DNA of 14,566 nucleotides from Porphyromonadaceae bacterium. GTDB lineage: Bacteria > Bacteroidota > Bacteroidia > Bacteroidales > CAMTPD01. The stretch covers positions 8,919 through 23,484 of the forward strand of contig DLYT01000062.1 of assembly GCA_003447595.1 (NCBI GenBank). The letters run 5' to 3'. Made by a program: the position numbers and the translations under genes. Under the pieces are notes generated by a model. The model was not told where the DNA came from. It saw only the letters and a list, made by a program, of their open reading frames with translations, and made no database searches. Positions 14,364-14,566 of this stretch are shown here, piece by piece. Every line of letters starts with the position of its first letter. Position 1 is the first letter of the stretch.

Positions 14364-14566
14364 ATGAAACCAGCATACTCGGTAATTATTCCTGTATATA
14401 ACAGACCTGATGAGATCAATGAGCTTTTGGCTAGCTTGTCTGTTCAGTCATTCAATAATTTTGAAGTGGTTATTGTTGAAGATGGCTCTGATACTCCATG
14501 CGTGGATGTGGTGAATCAATTTAAAGAGAAGCTGCGTATTACTTATTTTACAAAGCCGAATACGGG
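14364..14566 (+). CDS. Family 2 glycosyltransferase, N-terminal part, cut by the window edge
   Basis: The first 67 codons of a GT2-type glycosyltransferase run off the right edge. They show the characteristic first strand SVIIPVYNRPDEI, the conserved spacing to LASLSVQSF, and the nucleotide-contacting EDGSDTP (Glu39-Asp40-Gly41-Ser42 and following). The frame is open to the last base. The ATG at 14364 follows the previous stop by 22 bp and is the natural start for this family. The DxD and acceptor motifs lie outside the window, so no donor can be inferred. It shows the polysaccharide locus continues to the right. Confidence 0.85.
   Translation, partial: MKPAYSVIIPVYNRPDEINELLASLSVQSFNNFEVVIVEDGSDTPCVDVVNQFKEKLRITYFTKPNT

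Noticed and set aside
1..14566. CRISPR arrays, tRNA or rRNA genes, complete insertion sequences, toxin-antitoxin pairs or invertible promoter repeats
   Set aside because: No regularly spaced repeats, cloverleaf-like sequences, transposase motifs or long paired inverted repeats were seen in the non-coding stretches, all of which are under 300 bases.

Overview
The window looks like chromosomal DNA from a member of the Bacteroidota, most likely order Bacteroidales (a Bacteroides/Parabacteroides-like organism). The reasons are the promoter pattern (TTTG or TTG, 19 bp, then TAnnTTTG, instead of the sigma70 pattern), AT-rich leaders with no clear Shine-Dalgarno sequences, a DUF4369/TlpA-type thioredoxin lipoprotein, and a long bacterial methionyl-tRNA synthetase with a fused C-terminal tRNA-binding domain. 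I cannot name the genus from the sequence alone.

Layout. Bases 1-258 hold a terminator-like hairpin at the left edge and a strong promoter match. Bases 259-2931 carry two plus-strand genes: a lipoprotein thioredoxin and a YifB/ComM-family AAA+ ATPase. A minus-strand SAM methyltransferase (2937-3752) faces the ATPase gene tail to tail with a 5 bp gap. A 201 bp divergent intergenic region follows, holding a promoter match for metG. From 3954 to 10532 six plus-strand genes run almost without gaps: metG, a UDP-glucose 6-dehydrogenase, a Wzx-like flippase, a rhamnosyltransferase-like GT2 and an atypical GT-A-like glycosyltransferase (metG to ugd gap 11 bp, ugd to flippase 9 bp, flippase to GT2 9 bp, then an 8 bp overlap). 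A minus-strand glycosyltransferase-like gene (10534-11481) interrupts the run and meets the preceding gene tail to tail with one base between stop codons. The plus direction resumes at 11588 with a GT4 glycosyltransferase, a membrane-tethered-looking methyltransferase, a GT2, and another GT2 cut by the right edge.

How the genes work together. From 6005 onward this is a surface-polysaccharide locus (O-antigen, capsule or exopolysaccharide). Ugd supplies UDP-glucuronate, the GT2, GT4 and atypical enzymes build a lipid-linked repeat unit, the methyltransferase may modify or cap it, and the flippase moves it across the inner membrane. No polymerase, chain-length regulator, ligase or initiating sugar-phosphate transferase is inside the window, so the locus very likely continues past the right edge. 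The housekeeping gene metG appears to head the transcription unit.

I found no CRISPR array, tRNA, rRNA, complete insertion sequence or toxin-antitoxin pair, and no clear evidence of an undescribed system. The most unusual points are the embedded opposite-strand glycosyltransferase with its own promoter match, the atypical glycosyltransferase beside it, the coupling of metG to the polysaccharide genes, and a short possible gene relic on the minus strand near the left edge.
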